In this document: positions 14,247 to 23,425 of the stretch, piece by piece
How the letters are laid out: every line of letters starts with the position of its first letter
Numbering within the stretch: position 1 is the first letter of the stretch
Assembly: GCA_910580075.1 (NCBI GenBank)
Contig: CAJTVR010000050.1
Coordinates: 8,957 to 34,480, forward strand
Reading direction: 5' to 3'
DNA from: an uncultured Eubacterium sp.
GTDB lineage: Bacteria; Bacillota; Clostridia; Lachnospirales; Lachnospiraceae
Length of the DNA stretch: 25,524 nucleotides
Made by a program: the position numbers and the translations under genes
Notes under the pieces: generated by a model
The model's input: only the letters and a program-made list of their open reading frames with translations
The model's database searches: none
Told to the model about the DNA's origin: nothing

Positions 14247-15337
14247 TGATTAAATCCATTGAACTGGAAAATTTTCGCAATTATGAGAATTTATTCATTG
14301 AATTTACTGGCGGAACGAATATTCTGTTCGGAGATAATGCGCAGGGGAAAACAAATGTTCTGGAGTCTGCTTATGTGAGCGGTACTTCAAAATCCCATAA
14401 AGGAAGCAATGACAGGGATATGATCCGGTTTTCTGAAAATGAGTCGCATATCCGTACATTTGTTCTGAAAAATGAGAAAGAATTTCAGATTGATATACAT
14501 TTGAAGAAAAACCATGCCAAAGGAATCGCTGTTAACCGGGTTCCGATTAAAAAGGCAGGTTCGCTGTTTGGAATATTAAATATTGTATTTTTTTCACCGG
14601 AAGATTTGAGTATTATAAAAAACGGCCCTTCACAGCGCAGGCGTTTTCTGGATCTGGAACTATGCCAGCTGGATAAAATATATCTGTCTGACCTGACAAA
14701 TTATAACAGGATTTTAAATCAGCGCAATAAACTGCTCAAAGACCTGGTGATTCACAAAGAATGGATAGATACTCTTTCTGTGTGGGATATGCAGCTTTTA
14801 GAATATGGGAAACGCATTATTCAGCGCAGGGATACATTTGTAAAAGAATTAAGTGAAATTGTACGAAAGATTCATAAAAATATTTCCGGAAACCGGGAAG
14901 AACTGATACTGACTTATGAACCAGATACAAATGCAGAACATTTCGAATCAGATCTGTCTAAAATGCAGGAAAAAGATTTAAGATACTGTCAGACATCAAA
15001 AGGTCCGCACAGGGATGATCTTTTGTTTAAGATTGGCGATATTGATATCCGCAAGTTTGGCTCGCAGGGCCAGCAGCGGACGTCTGCATTGTCTTTGAAA
15101 CTTTCTGAAATAGAGCTGGTAAAAAAATTGATCCATGATACGCCAGTCCTGCTGTTAGATGATGTATTATCAGAGTTAGACAGCAGCAGGCAGAATTACC
15201 TGCTTGGAAGTATTCATGATATTCAGACAATTATCACATGTACCGGTTTAGATGAATTTGTAAAAAACCGTTTTAAAATAGACCGCGTATTTGAAGTAAC
15301 ATGCGGTCATGTAACACAAAAAAAAGAAACTTGGTAA
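14243..15337 (+). CDS. recF: DNA replication and repair protein RecF
   Basis: A 364-aa SMC-like ATPase that helps load RecA at gapped DNA and stalled forks. It begins MIKSIELENFRNYENL (after an optional extra Met; ATG at 14243 or 14246). Walker A is GDNAQGKT (30-37), the ABC signature region is SQGQQRTSALSLKLSE, and Walker B is VLLLDDVLSELD. Length is normal. It overlaps yaaA and lies 29 bp before gyrB. Confidence 0.97.
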   Translation: MMIKSIELENFRNYENLFIEFTGGTNILFGDNAQGKTNVLESAYVSGTSKSHKGSNDRDMIRFSENESHIRTFVLKNEKEFQIDIHLKKNHAKGIAVNRVPIKKAGSLFGILNIVFFSPEDLSIIKNGPSQRRRFLDLELCQLDKIYLSDLTNYNRILNQRNKLLKDLVIHKEWIDTLSVWDMQLLEYGKRIIQRRDTFVKELSEIVRKIHKNISGNREELILTYEPDTNAEHFESDLSKMQEKDLRYCQTSKGPHRDDLLFKIGDIDIRKFGSQGQQRTSALSLKLSEIELVKKLIHDTPVLLLDDVLSELDSSRQNYLLGSIHDIQTIITCTGLDEFVKNRFKIDRVFEVTCGHVTQKKETW

Positions 15338-15366
15338 CCGAAGCAGCAGAATCAGGAGGATGACTT

Positions 15367-17289
15367 ATGGCTATCGAAAATAATTATGGAGCTGATCAGA
15401 TCCAGATACTAGAAGGGCTGGAAGCAGTACGCAAAAGACCTGGCATGTATATTGGAAGTACATCCGCCAGAGGACTTCACCACCTTGTGTATGAGATTGT
15501 AGATAATTCGGTGGATGAAGCGCTTGCAGGGTACTGCAAAAATATAGAGGTGAAGATCAATCCGGATAATTCTGTCACAGTGATTGACGACGGGAGGGGA
15601 ATTCCGACCGGAATCAATCATAAAGCCGGGCTTCCTGCTGTAGAAGTTGTCTTTACCGTGCTCCACGCAGGAGGTAAATTTGGCGGCGGCGGATATAAAG
15701 TATCAGGCGGCCTGCACGGCGTAGGCGCATCGGTGGTAAATGCGCTGTCGAACTGGCTGGAAGTGGAGATTTACAGAGACGGTGTAGTTTATAAGCAGCG
15801 TTATGAACGCGGCGTGACGATGTATCCGCTTAAGGAAACCGGAACCTGCGATGTACAAAAAACCGGAACAAAGGTCACATTTTCGCCGGATGGCTCTATT
15901 TTTGAAGAGACAGTTTATGATTATGATACATTAAAGCAGCGTCTTCGGGAAACAGCATTTCTGACAAAAGGACTGCGGATTGTATTAAAAGATAAACGGG
16001 ATGATCCGGTGCGTATGCATGAATTTCATTATGCAGGCGGAATTAAGGAGTTTGTCACTTATTTAAACCGCAGCCAGGAAGTTCTTTATCCGGATGTAAT
16101 CTACTGTGAGGGAAACAAGGACAATGTAATGGTCGAAGTGGCTCTGCAGCATAATGATTCCTATAATGATTCTACTTACAGTTTTGTAAATAATATCATT
16201 ACACCGGAAGGCGGCACGCATCTGGCAGGATTCCGCAATGCGGTTACAAAGACTTTTAATGCCTATGCGCGGGCCAATAAAATATTAAAAGAAAACGATC
16301 CTGCCCTTTCAGGAGAAGATATCAGGGAAGGCATGACTGCTATTATCAGTATAAAAATCGAAGAACCGCAGTTTGAAGGCCAGACAAAACAGAAACTAGG
16401 CAACAGTGAGGCAAGGGGAGCGGTAGATTCTGTAGTCAGTGAACAGCTGACCTATTATCTGGAGCAGAATCCGCAGGTAGCAAAAAGTATCTGTGAAAAA
16501 TCACTGTTAGCACAGCGTGCGAGAGATGCGGCCAGAAAAGCAAGGGACTTAACACGCAGAAAGACTGCATTGGAAAATACATCTCTGCCAGGCAAACTTG
16601 CAGACTGTTCAGATAAGAATCCGGCAAACTGCGAAATATTTATCGTAGAGGGAGATTCTGCAGGCGGATCTGCAAAATCTGCCAGAAGCCGTGCAACGCA
16701 GGCAATTCTGCCGCTTCGCGGGAAGATACTGAATGTGGAGAAGGCAAGGCTGGATAAGATTTATGGAAATGCTGAAATTAAAGCGATGATTACTGCTTTT
16801 GGAACCGGCATTCATGAAGACTTTGATATCAGCAAGCTAAGATATCACAAAATTATTATTATGACAGATGCAGACGTGGACGGCGCGCATATCAGTACTT
16901 TAATGCTGACGTTTTTATACAGGTTTATGCCGGATTTAATCAGGCGCGGGCATGTATATCTGGCTACACCGCCGCTTTTTAAAATCGAAAAAAGCAAAAA
17001 TGTATGGTATGCGTATGACGAAAAGGAACTGGATAAAATTTTAAGGGAAATCGGACGCGATGGAAATAATAAGATTCAGCGTTATAAGGGACTGGGGGAA
17101 ATGGATGCCGATCAGCTTTGGGAGACAACTATGGATCCTGAGAAACGTATTTTGAAGAGGGTTATGATTGATGATGAAAATTCATCTGCAGTTGATCTGA
17201 CGTTTACTACCTTAATGGGCGACAAAGTAGAGCCTAGACGGGAATTTATTGAGGAAAACGCACCAAAGGTTCAGAATTTGGATATTTAG
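15367..17289 (+). CDS. gyrB: DNA gyrase subunit B
   Basis: A 640-aa ATPase subunit of gyrase, which introduces negative supercoils. The GHKL ATPase begins with EAVRKRPGMYIGSTSARGLHH. It includes VDNSVDEALAG and DDGRGIP and has the GGKFGGGGYKVSGGLHGVG lid. The TOPRIM domain has EGDSAGGSA (near 429) and DADVDGAH (near 501). The end contains QRYKGLGEMDADQLWETTM and VEPRREFIEENA. AGGAGG at 15355-15360 precedes the ATG. Followed by gyrA after 12 bp. Confidence 0.98.
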   Translation: MAIENNYGADQIQILEGLEAVRKRPGMYIGSTSARGLHHLVYEIVDNSVDEALAGYCKNIEVKINPDNSVTVIDDGRGIPTGINHKAGLPAVEVVFTVLHAGGKFGGGGYKVSGGLHGVGASVVNALSNWLEVEIYRDGVVYKQRYERGVTMYPLKETGTCDVQKTGTKVTFSPDGSIFEETVYDYDTLKQRLRETAFLTKGLRIVLKDKRDDPVRMHEFHYAGGIKEFVTYLNRSQEVLYPDVIYCEGNKDNVMVEVALQHNDSYNDSTYSFVNNIITPEGGTHLAGFRNAVTKTFNAYARANKILKENDPALSGEDIREGMTAIISIKIEEPQFEGQTKQKLGNSEARGAVDSVVSEQLTYYLEQNPQVAKSICEKSLLAQRARDAARKARDLTRRKTALENTSLPGKLADCSDKNPANCEIFIVEGDSAGGSAKSARSRATQAILPLRGKILNVEKARLDKIYGNAEIKAMITAFGTGIHEDFDISKLRYHKIIIMTDADVDGAHISTLMLTFLYRFMPDLIRRGHVYLATPPLFKIEKSKNVWYAYDEKELDKILREIGRDGNNKIQRYKGLGEMDADQLWETTMDPEKRILKRVMIDDENSSAVDLTFTTLMGDKVEPRREFIEENAPKVQNLDI

Positions 17290-17301
17290 GGGGTAAGTTA
17301 A

Positions 17302-19938
17302 ATGGATGATAAAATATTCGACCAGATTCATGACGTAGACCTGAAAGAAACCATGGAGTCTTCTTATATTGACTATGCCATGAGTGTTATTGCTGCAAGA
17401 GCGCTTCCGGATGTCAGGGACGGTTTAAAGCCTGTACAGCGCAGAGTCCTGTATTCTATGATTGAATTGAATAACGGGCCAGACAAGCCGCACCGTAAAT
17501 GTGCGCGTATTGTCGGTGATACGATGGGTAAATATCATCCGCATGGTGACAGTTCGATTTACGGGGCATTAGTAAATATGGCGCAGGACTGGTCCACGAG
17601 ATATCCGTTAGTGGACGGACATGGCAATTTCGGATCTATGGATGGCGACGGTGCGGCAGCTATGCGGTATACAGAAGCAAGGCTGAGCAAAATTTCGATG
17701 GAAATGCTGGCGGATATCAATAAAGATACTGTTGATTTCCGGCCAAACTTTGACGAGACGGAAAAAGAGCCGGTTGTACTTCCAGCACGGTTTCCCAATC
17801 TGCTTGTAAACGGCACGACCGGAATAGCCGTGGGCATGGCAACGAATATACCTCCGCATAATCTGCGTGAGGTGGTTGATGCGGTTGTAAAAATTATTGA
17901 CAATGAAGTGGATGATAAGGTAACTGAAATCGACGATCTGCTTGCGATTGTAAAAGGGCCTGATTTTCCGACAGGAGGCAGTATTTTAGGAACCGCGGGC
18001 ATCAATGAGGCATACAGGACGGGGAAGGGTAAGATCAAAGTACGTGCCGTATCGAATATAGAGCCTATGAAAAACGGCAAAAACCGTATTGTCGTGACAG
18101 AACTGCCGTTTATGGTAAATAAAGCAAGGCTGATCGAAAAAATGGCAGACCTTGTAAAAGACAAAAAAATAGACGGAATCACAGACCTTCGGGATGAATC
18201 AGACCGCCAGGGAATGCGCATCTGCATTGAGCTGCGCAAAGATGTCAGCCCGAATATGATCTTAAACCAGTTATATAAACATACGCAGCTTCAGGATACT
18301 TTTGGCGTTATTATGCTTGCTCTTGTAAAAGATAAGCCGAAAACACTGAATCTGCTGGAAATGCTGAATTATTACCTGCTTCATCAAAAAGAAGTTGTCA
18401 CAAGAAGGACAAAATATGATTTAAATAAAGCTGAAGAGCGCTCTCATATTTTAGAAGGACTGCTTGTCGCTTTAGATCACATAGATGAAGTAATTTCTAT
18501 TATCCGCAGCAGCCGTACCACGGCCCAGGCAAAGGAACGGTTAATCGAACGTTTCGGCCTGACCGACGTGCAGGCCCAGGCAATCGTAGACATGCGTCTG
18601 CGTGCCCTGACCGGACTGGAACGCGAAAAGATAGAGGGAGAATATCAGGAATTATCTGAAAAAATCGCTTATTACAAGGCTATTCTTGCAGATGAGAAAA
18701 AACTGCTGGGTGTAATCCGCGAGGAAATACTGCTTATAGCAGATAAATTTGGGGATGATAGAAGGACATCGGTCAGCTATGATGAAATGGATGTGTCCAT
18801 GGCAGACATGATTCCTGTTACCAATACGATTATTACCATGACCAAACTGGGCTATATTAAGCGGATGAGCATGGATAATTTCCGCAGCCAGCACAGGGGC
18901 GGCCGTGGAATAAAAGGAATGGAGACAATCGAAGATGATTATATTGAAGATCTTTTGATGACTACATCCCATCACTATCTGATGTTTTTTACAAATACCG
19001 GGCGTGTATACCGTATGAAAGGCTATGAAATACCGGAAGCCGGACGTACTTCCAGAGGCACTGCGATTATCAATCTCCTGCAGCTTCAGCCGGGAGAGAA
19101 AATAACAGCGCTGATTCCGCTGAAGGAATATAAAGAAGGCGAATATTTATTTATGGCGACCAGGAAAGGAATCGTAAAAAAGACCCCGATTCTGGAATAT
19201 GCCAATATCCGTAAAACAGGCCTTGGTGCTATCGGCCTGCGTGAAGACGATGAGCTCATCGAAGTAAAAATGACAGATAACCATAAAGATATTATCCTTG
19301 TGACAAAGTACGGCCAGTGTATCCGTTTTAATGAAAAAGACGTACGCAGCACCGGACGTACATCTATGGGTGTTATTGGCATGAACCTTGCAGCTAACGA
19401 TGAAGTCATCGGCATGCAGCTGGATTCTCAGGGTGAAATGCTCTTAGCTGTGTCTGAAAAAGGAATGGGCAAGTGTACGAATATAGATGAATTCACCGTT
19501 CAAAACCGCGGCGGTAAAGGTGTGAAGTGCTACAAAATTACTGAAAAGACAGGAAATATTATCGGTGTCAAAGCTGTAAATAAAGAAAATGAAATAATGA
19601 TGATTACTACAGAAGGTATCATCATACGCATGCCTGTCGCAGGAATCTCGGTACTGAGCAGGGTAACTTCCGGAGTGAAATTAATGAATCTGGAAGCTGA
19701 TGTGAAAGTAGCAAGCCTGACAAAAGTACGGGAAGCGGATACGAAGGATGAGGATGAACCTGAGGAAGAGGCAGAGGGATTAAAGCCGGAAGATATCAAT
19801 CAGCTGCTGGAAGAATCAGGAATGGAAATCAAAGAGATGCATGAGGGTCCGGATGCGCAGACTGATGAAAAAGAAATGCCTTCACAGATTCAGGAACTTT
19901 TAAATCGTGCAGAAGAAGATACAGAAAATGAGGAATAA
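17302..19938 (+). CDS. gyrA: DNA gyrase subunit A
   Basis: An 878-aa DNA-cleaving subunit of gyrase. The catalytic Tyr is Tyr123 in AMRYTEAR. The quinolone-determining region reads HPHGDSSIYGALVN (79-92), with Ser84 intact and Gly88 where many bacteria have Asp or Glu. The C-terminal beta-pinwheel begins after about residue 500, and its GyrA box is QHRGGRG, so it should be gyrase rather than topoisomerase IV. After the pinwheel a strongly acidic tail of about 65 residues (about 812-878) follows. GGGGGTAAG precedes the ATG. Confidence 0.98.
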   Translation: MDDKIFDQIHDVDLKETMESSYIDYAMSVIAARALPDVRDGLKPVQRRVLYSMIELNNGPDKPHRKCARIVGDTMGKYHPHGDSSIYGALVNMAQDWSTRYPLVDGHGNFGSMDGDGAAAMRYTEARLSKISMEMLADINKDTVDFRPNFDETEKEPVVLPARFPNLLVNGTTGIAVGMATNIPPHNLREVVDAVVKIIDNEVDDKVTEIDDLLAIVKGPDFPTGGSILGTAGINEAYRTGKGKIKVRAVSNIEPMKNGKNRIVVTELPFMVNKARLIEKMADLVKDKKIDGITDLRDESDRQGMRICIELRKDVSPNMILNQLYKHTQLQDTFGVIMLALVKDKPKTLNLLEMLNYYLLHQKEVVTRRTKYDLNKAEERSHILEGLLVALDHIDEVISIIRSSRTTAQAKERLIERFGLTDVQAQAIVDMRLRALTGLEREKIEGEYQELSEKIAYYKAILADEKKLLGVIREEILLIADKFGDDRRTSVSYDEMDVSMADMIPVTNTIITMTKLGYIKRMSMDNFRSQHRGGRGIKGMETIEDDYIEDLLMTTSHHYLMFFTNTGRVYRMKGYEIPEAGRTSRGTAIINLLQLQPGEKITALIPLKEYKEGEYLFMATRKGIVKKTPILEYANIRKTGLGAIGLREDDELIEVKMTDNHKDIILVTKYGQCIRFNEKDVRSTGRTSMGVIGMNLAANDEVIGMQLDSQGEMLLAVSEKGMGKCTNIDEFTVQNRGGKGVKCYKITEKTGNIIGVKAVNKENEIMMITTEGIIIRMPVAGISVLSRVTSGVKLMNLEADVKVASLTKVREADTKDEDEPEEEAEGLKPEDINQLLEESGMEIKEMHEGPDAQTDEKEMPSQIQELLNRAEEDTENEE

Positions 19939-19969
19939 AAGACTGATTAGCCAGTAAGGAGATATAGAC

Positions 19970-20812
19970 ATGAGAACCATCCATACGGATGAAATTATTA
20001 AAAATATCAGCCAGATGTGCATAGAAGCAAATCTGCACCTGTCACAGGATATAGTTCATGCGATACATGCTGCGAAAGAGGAGGAAAAATCTCCTCTTGG
20101 CAGTCAGATTCTGGGACAGCTGGAAGAAAACATGGAAATTGCAGCTGCTGAACAGATTCCGGTCTGCCAGGATACAGGCATGGCAGTTGTTTTTCTAAAT
20201 GCCGGGCAGGATCTGCATATCGAGGGAATTGCAGTAGAAGATGCTGTTAACGAAGGGATACGCAGAGGATATACAGAAGGATTTCTGCGAAAATCTGTAG
20301 TCAGGGATCCGATTCTGCGTGAAAATACAAAGGATAATACACCCGGTATTATACATTACCGTATTGTGCCGGGAGACAGGCTGGAACTGATTGTAGCCCC
20401 GAAAGGTTTTGGCAGTGAAAATATGAGCAGGATTTTTATGTTAAAGCCGGCTGATGGAATCGAAGGCGTAAAGGATGCAATTTTAAGCGCGGTACAATTG
20501 GCAGGCCCGAATGCATGCCCGCCAATTGTCGTAGGAGCCGGCATAGGCGGCGATTTTGAAAAATGTGCTGTCATGGCAAAAGAGGCACTGACGCGGGATA
20601 TCGGCCAGCATTCTGAAATTCCTTATGTACGGGAGCTTGAAATCGAAATGTTACATAAAATCAATGCCCTTGGAATAGGGCCTGGCGGCCTGGGAGGCTC
20701 AGTGACTGCTTTAGGGGTCAATATTAATACTTATCCGACTCATATAGCAGGCCTTCCGGTTGCAGTTAACATCTGCTGTCATGTAGCAAGGCATGTAAAA
20801 AGAGTACTATAG
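19970..20812 (+). CDS. Fumarate hydratase class I, alpha subunit
   Basis: A 280-aa iron-sulfur hydro-lyase subunit of the FumA N-terminal/TtdA family. With the beta subunit it interconverts fumarate and malate, although L-tartrate dehydratase is a close alternative. Likely [4Fe-4S] ligands are Cys66 in PVCQDTG, Cys183 in GPNACPP and Cys269 or Cys270 in VNICCHVARH. Their spacing is close to that of characterised class I fumarases. GDFEKCA (Cys199) and GIGPGGLGGSVTALGV are also family blocks. AAGGAG precedes ATG. It starts 31 bp after gyrA with no terminator between, so read-through is possible. Confidence 0.93.
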   Translation: MRTIHTDEIIKNISQMCIEANLHLSQDIVHAIHAAKEEEKSPLGSQILGQLEENMEIAAAEQIPVCQDTGMAVVFLNAGQDLHIEGIAVEDAVNEGIRRGYTEGFLRKSVVRDPILRENTKDNTPGIIHYRIVPGDRLELIVAPKGFGSENMSRIFMLKPADGIEGVKDAILSAVQLAGPNACPPIVVGAGIGGDFEKCAVMAKEALTRDIGQHSEIPYVRELEIEMLHKINALGIGPGGLGGSVTALGVNINTYPTHIAGLPVAVNICCHVARHVKRVL

Positions 20813-20864
20813 TATCATGCATTCAAATCAGGGTATTTGTAGAAAAAATAAAGAGAGTAGTATT

Positions 20865-21416
20865 ATGGAAAAGCATATTCATACACCAGTTACAGAGTCT
20901 GTTACTAAAAATTTAAAATCAGGAGATTACATTTATCTCACAGGTGTAATTTATACTGCGCGCGACGCAGCTCATAAACGGATGGCTGAGGCACTGGACA
21001 GAGGAGAGAATCTGCCATTTGATATCAAAGATGCTGTCATATATTATATGGGGCCCTCACCTGCACGGGAAGGGCAGGTGATAGGATCTGCCGGGCCTAC
21101 AACAGCCAGCAGAATGGATAAGTATACGCCCAGACTGCTGAATCTGGGGCTGAAGGCGATGATCGGCAAGGGAAAGCGCTCCAGGGAGACTGTGGATGCC
21201 ATAGTCAGGAACCGGGCAGTCTATTTTGCTGCTGTAGGCGGTGCTGGAGCTTTGATTTCTAAATGCGTGAAAAAGTCAGAAGTGATATGCTATGACGATC
21301 TTGGTACAGAGGCAGTACGCAGGATGGAAGTAGAGAATTTTCCTATGGTTGTTGTGATAGATGCAGAGGGAAATAATCTTTATGAAACAGCTGTGGAAGC
21401 ATACAGGGAGAAATAG
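20865..21416 (+). CDS. Fumarate hydratase class I, beta subunit
   Basis: A 183-aa protein of the FumA C-terminal/TtdB family, the substrate-binding partner of the alpha subunit. Motifs are GDYIYLTGVIYTARDAAHKRM, YYMGPSPAREGQVIGSAGPTTASRMDKYTP, GKGKRS and GGAGALISKCVK. I prefer ATG 20865 (MEKHIHTPVTE), which fits family N termini and has a modest GAGAG upstream. An in-frame ATG at 20817, 4 bp after the alpha stop, would add 16 residues of unlike composition. Last gene before a strong hairpin. Confidence 0.92.
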   Translation: MEKHIHTPVTESVTKNLKSGDYIYLTGVIYTARDAAHKRMAEALDRGENLPFDIKDAVIYYMGPSPAREGQVIGSAGPTTASRMDKYTPRLLNLGLKAMIGKGKRSRETVDAIVRNRAVYFAAVGGAGALISKCVKKSEVICYDDLGTEAVRRMEVENFPMVVVIDAEGNNLYETAVEAYREK

Positions 21417-21424
21417 AAGATAAC

Positions 21425-21481
21425 GGCTGCCAGGGCATCTGGCAGAATGTATTGCAGGCCAGCCGGGGCGTCTGGCAGAAT
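21425..21481 (+). repeat. Two short direct repeats after the fumarase genes
   Basis: TCTGGCAGAAT occurs at 21438-21448 and again at 21471-21481, 33 bp apart, in similar GC-rich surroundings (GGGCATCTGG versus GGGCGTCTGG). The first copy also forms a perfect hairpin, CTGCCAG/CTGGCAG at 21427-21445. Function unknown. Confidence 0.5.
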
Positions 21482-21504
21482 TCCAGAGGTTCTCATATAT
21501 CTGC

Positions 21505-21608
21505 GGGGCTGTCGCATTAAGAAAATTGATACAAGATATAGATGGAATGAATCATTCTTTTATACTATATCTTGTATGTGTTTTGCTTAGTGCGGCAGCT
21601 CCTTTTTT
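21505..21608 (+). terminator. Long hairpin terminator of the fumarase operon
   Basis: GGGGCTGTCGCATTAAG pairs with CTTAGTGCGGCAGCTCC. Further inside, ATACAAGATATAG pairs with CTATATCTTGTAT, giving an almost continuous 98-nt hairpin (21505-21602) followed by TTTTTT. It ends plus-strand transcription just before the convergent nhaC gene. On the minus strand no T tract follows, so it is not clearly bidirectional. Confidence 0.8.
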
Positions 21609-21619
21609 AAAGTCTTAGT

Positions 21620-23170
21620 TTATTTGTTTTTCATGTCTGCTTCAAAATTTCTCTTTCCCCAAATAGCATGTGCAGCAAAAACACTTACTACCATCAGTAC
21701 AGCAGAAATCACAAGTGTAATTACTACATTTGCATTTGTCAGTCCTGCTGCCAGGTATCCCGCAATACAGCATCCGGCTACTGTCAGGGCATAAGGAAGC
21801 TGTGTAGAAACATGTTCGATATGGTCACATCCTGCGCCTGCGCTGGAAAGAATCGTAGTATCGGAAATAGGCGAGCAGTTGTCTCCGAGCACGCTTCCGG
21901 CCAGAGTTGCAGATAAAGAAACCGTCAGCAGCTGAGGAGCCAGTGTATATGCTGCAGGAGCTACAATCGGAATCAGAATACCAAATGTTCCCCATGCAGT
22001 GCCGGTAGAAAAACTTAAAAATCCAGCAATGACAAAAATAATCGCAGGAAGCAGAAACGCAGGAATATGGCTGCTTGCCAGCTGATTGCTTACAAATTCA
22101 GGAGTCATCAGCAGATCACGGCATACAGCTCCGATCGTCCAGGCAAGGAACAGGATGCTGCAGGCAGGTACCATGCTTTTGAATCCTTCTGTAATTCCAT
22201 TCATAAATTCACTGAAAGTCATCAGCTTTCTTGGAACAAACATAACCAGAGATACAAGCAGTGCTCCAAAACTGGCCCATACAAGAGACTGCGAAGTTAC
22301 ACAGTCTCCAAAAGCAGCCTCTATATCCATGTAAGTATCTCCTATTGTAAAGAAACCTCCAGTATAGAGCATGGAAAGAACTGCAAACAGAATCAGTGAT
22401 ACAATTGGCAGGAGCATGTCAGCTACAGTACCTGCATCGGATGCGTCTGTAAGGTGTACGGAGTCTGTCCGTGCGCTGTCTGGACTGAAATGCTTGGCAG
22501 CTTTTTCTGCCGCAGCCATTGGCCCGTAATCTTTTCTAGTAAATATAATCATAAATACCATAATCAGAGACAGAATGGCATACAGGTTTAAAGGAATGGT
22601 GGATATAAATACCTGAAAACCGCTGTGGTAATAACCGGTTGCCTCAAGGCTGCTTCCGACTGCAGCAGCCCAGGAAGATACCGGAGCTATAATGCAGATC
22701 GGAGCAGCAGTACAGTCGATGATATAGGCAAGTTTGGCTCTTGAAATTTTGTATTTATCTGTCAGAGGTTTCATAACAGTTCCGACTGTCAGGCAGTTAA
22801 AATAGTCATCTATAAAAATAACGATACCTAAGCCTGCAGCAGCAGCCAGAGCCAGCTTACCGTTTCGGATTTTGGATGCTGCCCATTTTCCGTAGGCTTT
22901 TGAACCGCCGGACAGGGTAATTACAGATACAAGAGCTCCCAGAAGACATACAAAAATAATGATATTTAAGTCAGCGCTGCTGGAAATCAGTTCAAAAGCA
23001 GTGCCCACAGTTCCTGTTAACGGATTCAGTCCTATTCCCAGAGAATAAATGAGAGTACCGGAAATAATACCAAGGAACAGAGAAAAAATAACTTCTTTTG
23101 TTAAAAGTGCTAATGTAATAGCCAGTATAGGCGGTATTAAAGAAAACCAGCCTGCATAAAATGAATCCAC
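21620..23170 (-). CDS. nhaC: Na+/H+ antiporter, NhaC family
   Basis: About 516 aa, a polytopic membrane protein with a dozen or so hydrophobic segments. Family blocks are FIDDYFNCLTVG (Asp-Asp near 121), DCTAAPICIIAPVSSWAA, FSTGTAWGTFGILIPIV and GDNCSPISDTTILSSAGAGCDHIEHVSTQLPYAL. It probably exchanges sodium (or an organic substrate, as in some NhaC relatives) for protons. The start is best set at GTG 23170, 8 nt after GGGAG. The more upstream GTG at 23179 overlaps that ribosome binding site. It has a long leader with a mini-ORF. Confidence 0.92.
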   Translation of the reverse strand: MDSFYAGWFSLIPPILAITLALLTKEVIFSLFLGIISGTLIYSLGIGLNPLTGTVGTAFELISSSADLNIIIFVCLLGALVSVITLSGGSKAYGKWAASKIRNGKLALAAAAGLGIVIFIDDYFNCLTVGTVMKPLTDKYKISRAKLAYIIDCTAAPICIIAPVSSWAAAVGSSLEATGYYHSGFQVFISTIPLNLYAILSLIMVFMIIFTRKDYGPMAAAEKAAKHFSPDSARTDSVHLTDASDAGTVADMLLPIVSLILFAVLSMLYTGGFFTIGDTYMDIEAAFGDCVTSQSLVWASFGALLVSLVMFVPRKLMTFSEFMNGITEGFKSMVPACSILFLAWTIGAVCRDLLMTPEFVSNQLASSHIPAFLLPAIIFVIAGFLSFSTGTAWGTFGILIPIVAPAAYTLAPQLLTVSLSATLAGSVLGDNCSPISDTTILSSAGAGCDHIEHVSTQLPYALTVAGCCIAGYLAAGLTNANVVITLVISAVLMVVSVFAAHAIWGKRNFEADMKNK

Positions 23171-23350
23171 AAATTCCACTCCCTTAATTATATAGTTTTT
23201 TAGTTTTCAGTTGTTTTTTGATAAATGCGAGATACCACAGGATTTTTATCAGCAAATTCTGCCGGCAGATATCATGTGGGTATGATTCGCTGATCTTATG
23301 TTTTTTTTAGCATTCTGCCTCCTTTTTCTTTTATTATTTGATTTTTTTGT
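23171..23350 (-). promoter_or_regulatory. Structured leader of nhaC
   Basis: On the minus strand a strong GGAGG (23322-23318) precedes ATG and a 5-codon ORF encoding MLKKT (23313-23296). Next come a stem ATCAGC...GCTGAT and a 12-bp perfect palindrome TCTGCCGGCAGA (23258-23269). A competing pair, ATACCCACA with TGTGGTAT, also fits. This arrangement suggests attenuation or translational control, or an operator. I do not recognise a known riboswitch. Confidence 0.4.
23296..23313 (-). CDS. Possible leader peptide MLKKT
   Basis: ATG CTA AAA AAA ACA TAA, preceded 4 nt upstream by GGAGG within AAAAGGAGG. It is too short to be functional as a protein but well placed for leader-peptide control of nhaC. 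It could also be a chance ORF. Confidence 0.3.
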   Translation of the reverse strand: MLKKT

Positions 23351-23425
23351 AAATAAGTCCTAATATTAAATTCAAGCATAGCATAGCAAATGCGATTATT
23401 CAATGCAAATGGCATAATAAGTCGA

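Noticed and set aside
17548..17570. GyrA Gly88 as an acquired resistance mutation
   Set aside because: Without comparison to relatives it may simply be the lineage's usual residue, so it is listed only as an observation.
17559..18239. 226-codon open frame antisense to gyrA
   Set aside because: Ser/Ile-rich shadow of a strongly conserved coding region with no start signal.
23171..23350. Known lysine riboswitch before nhaC
   Set aside because: Lysine riboswitches precede some nhaC genes, but I cannot match the conserved core or the five-stem junction here.
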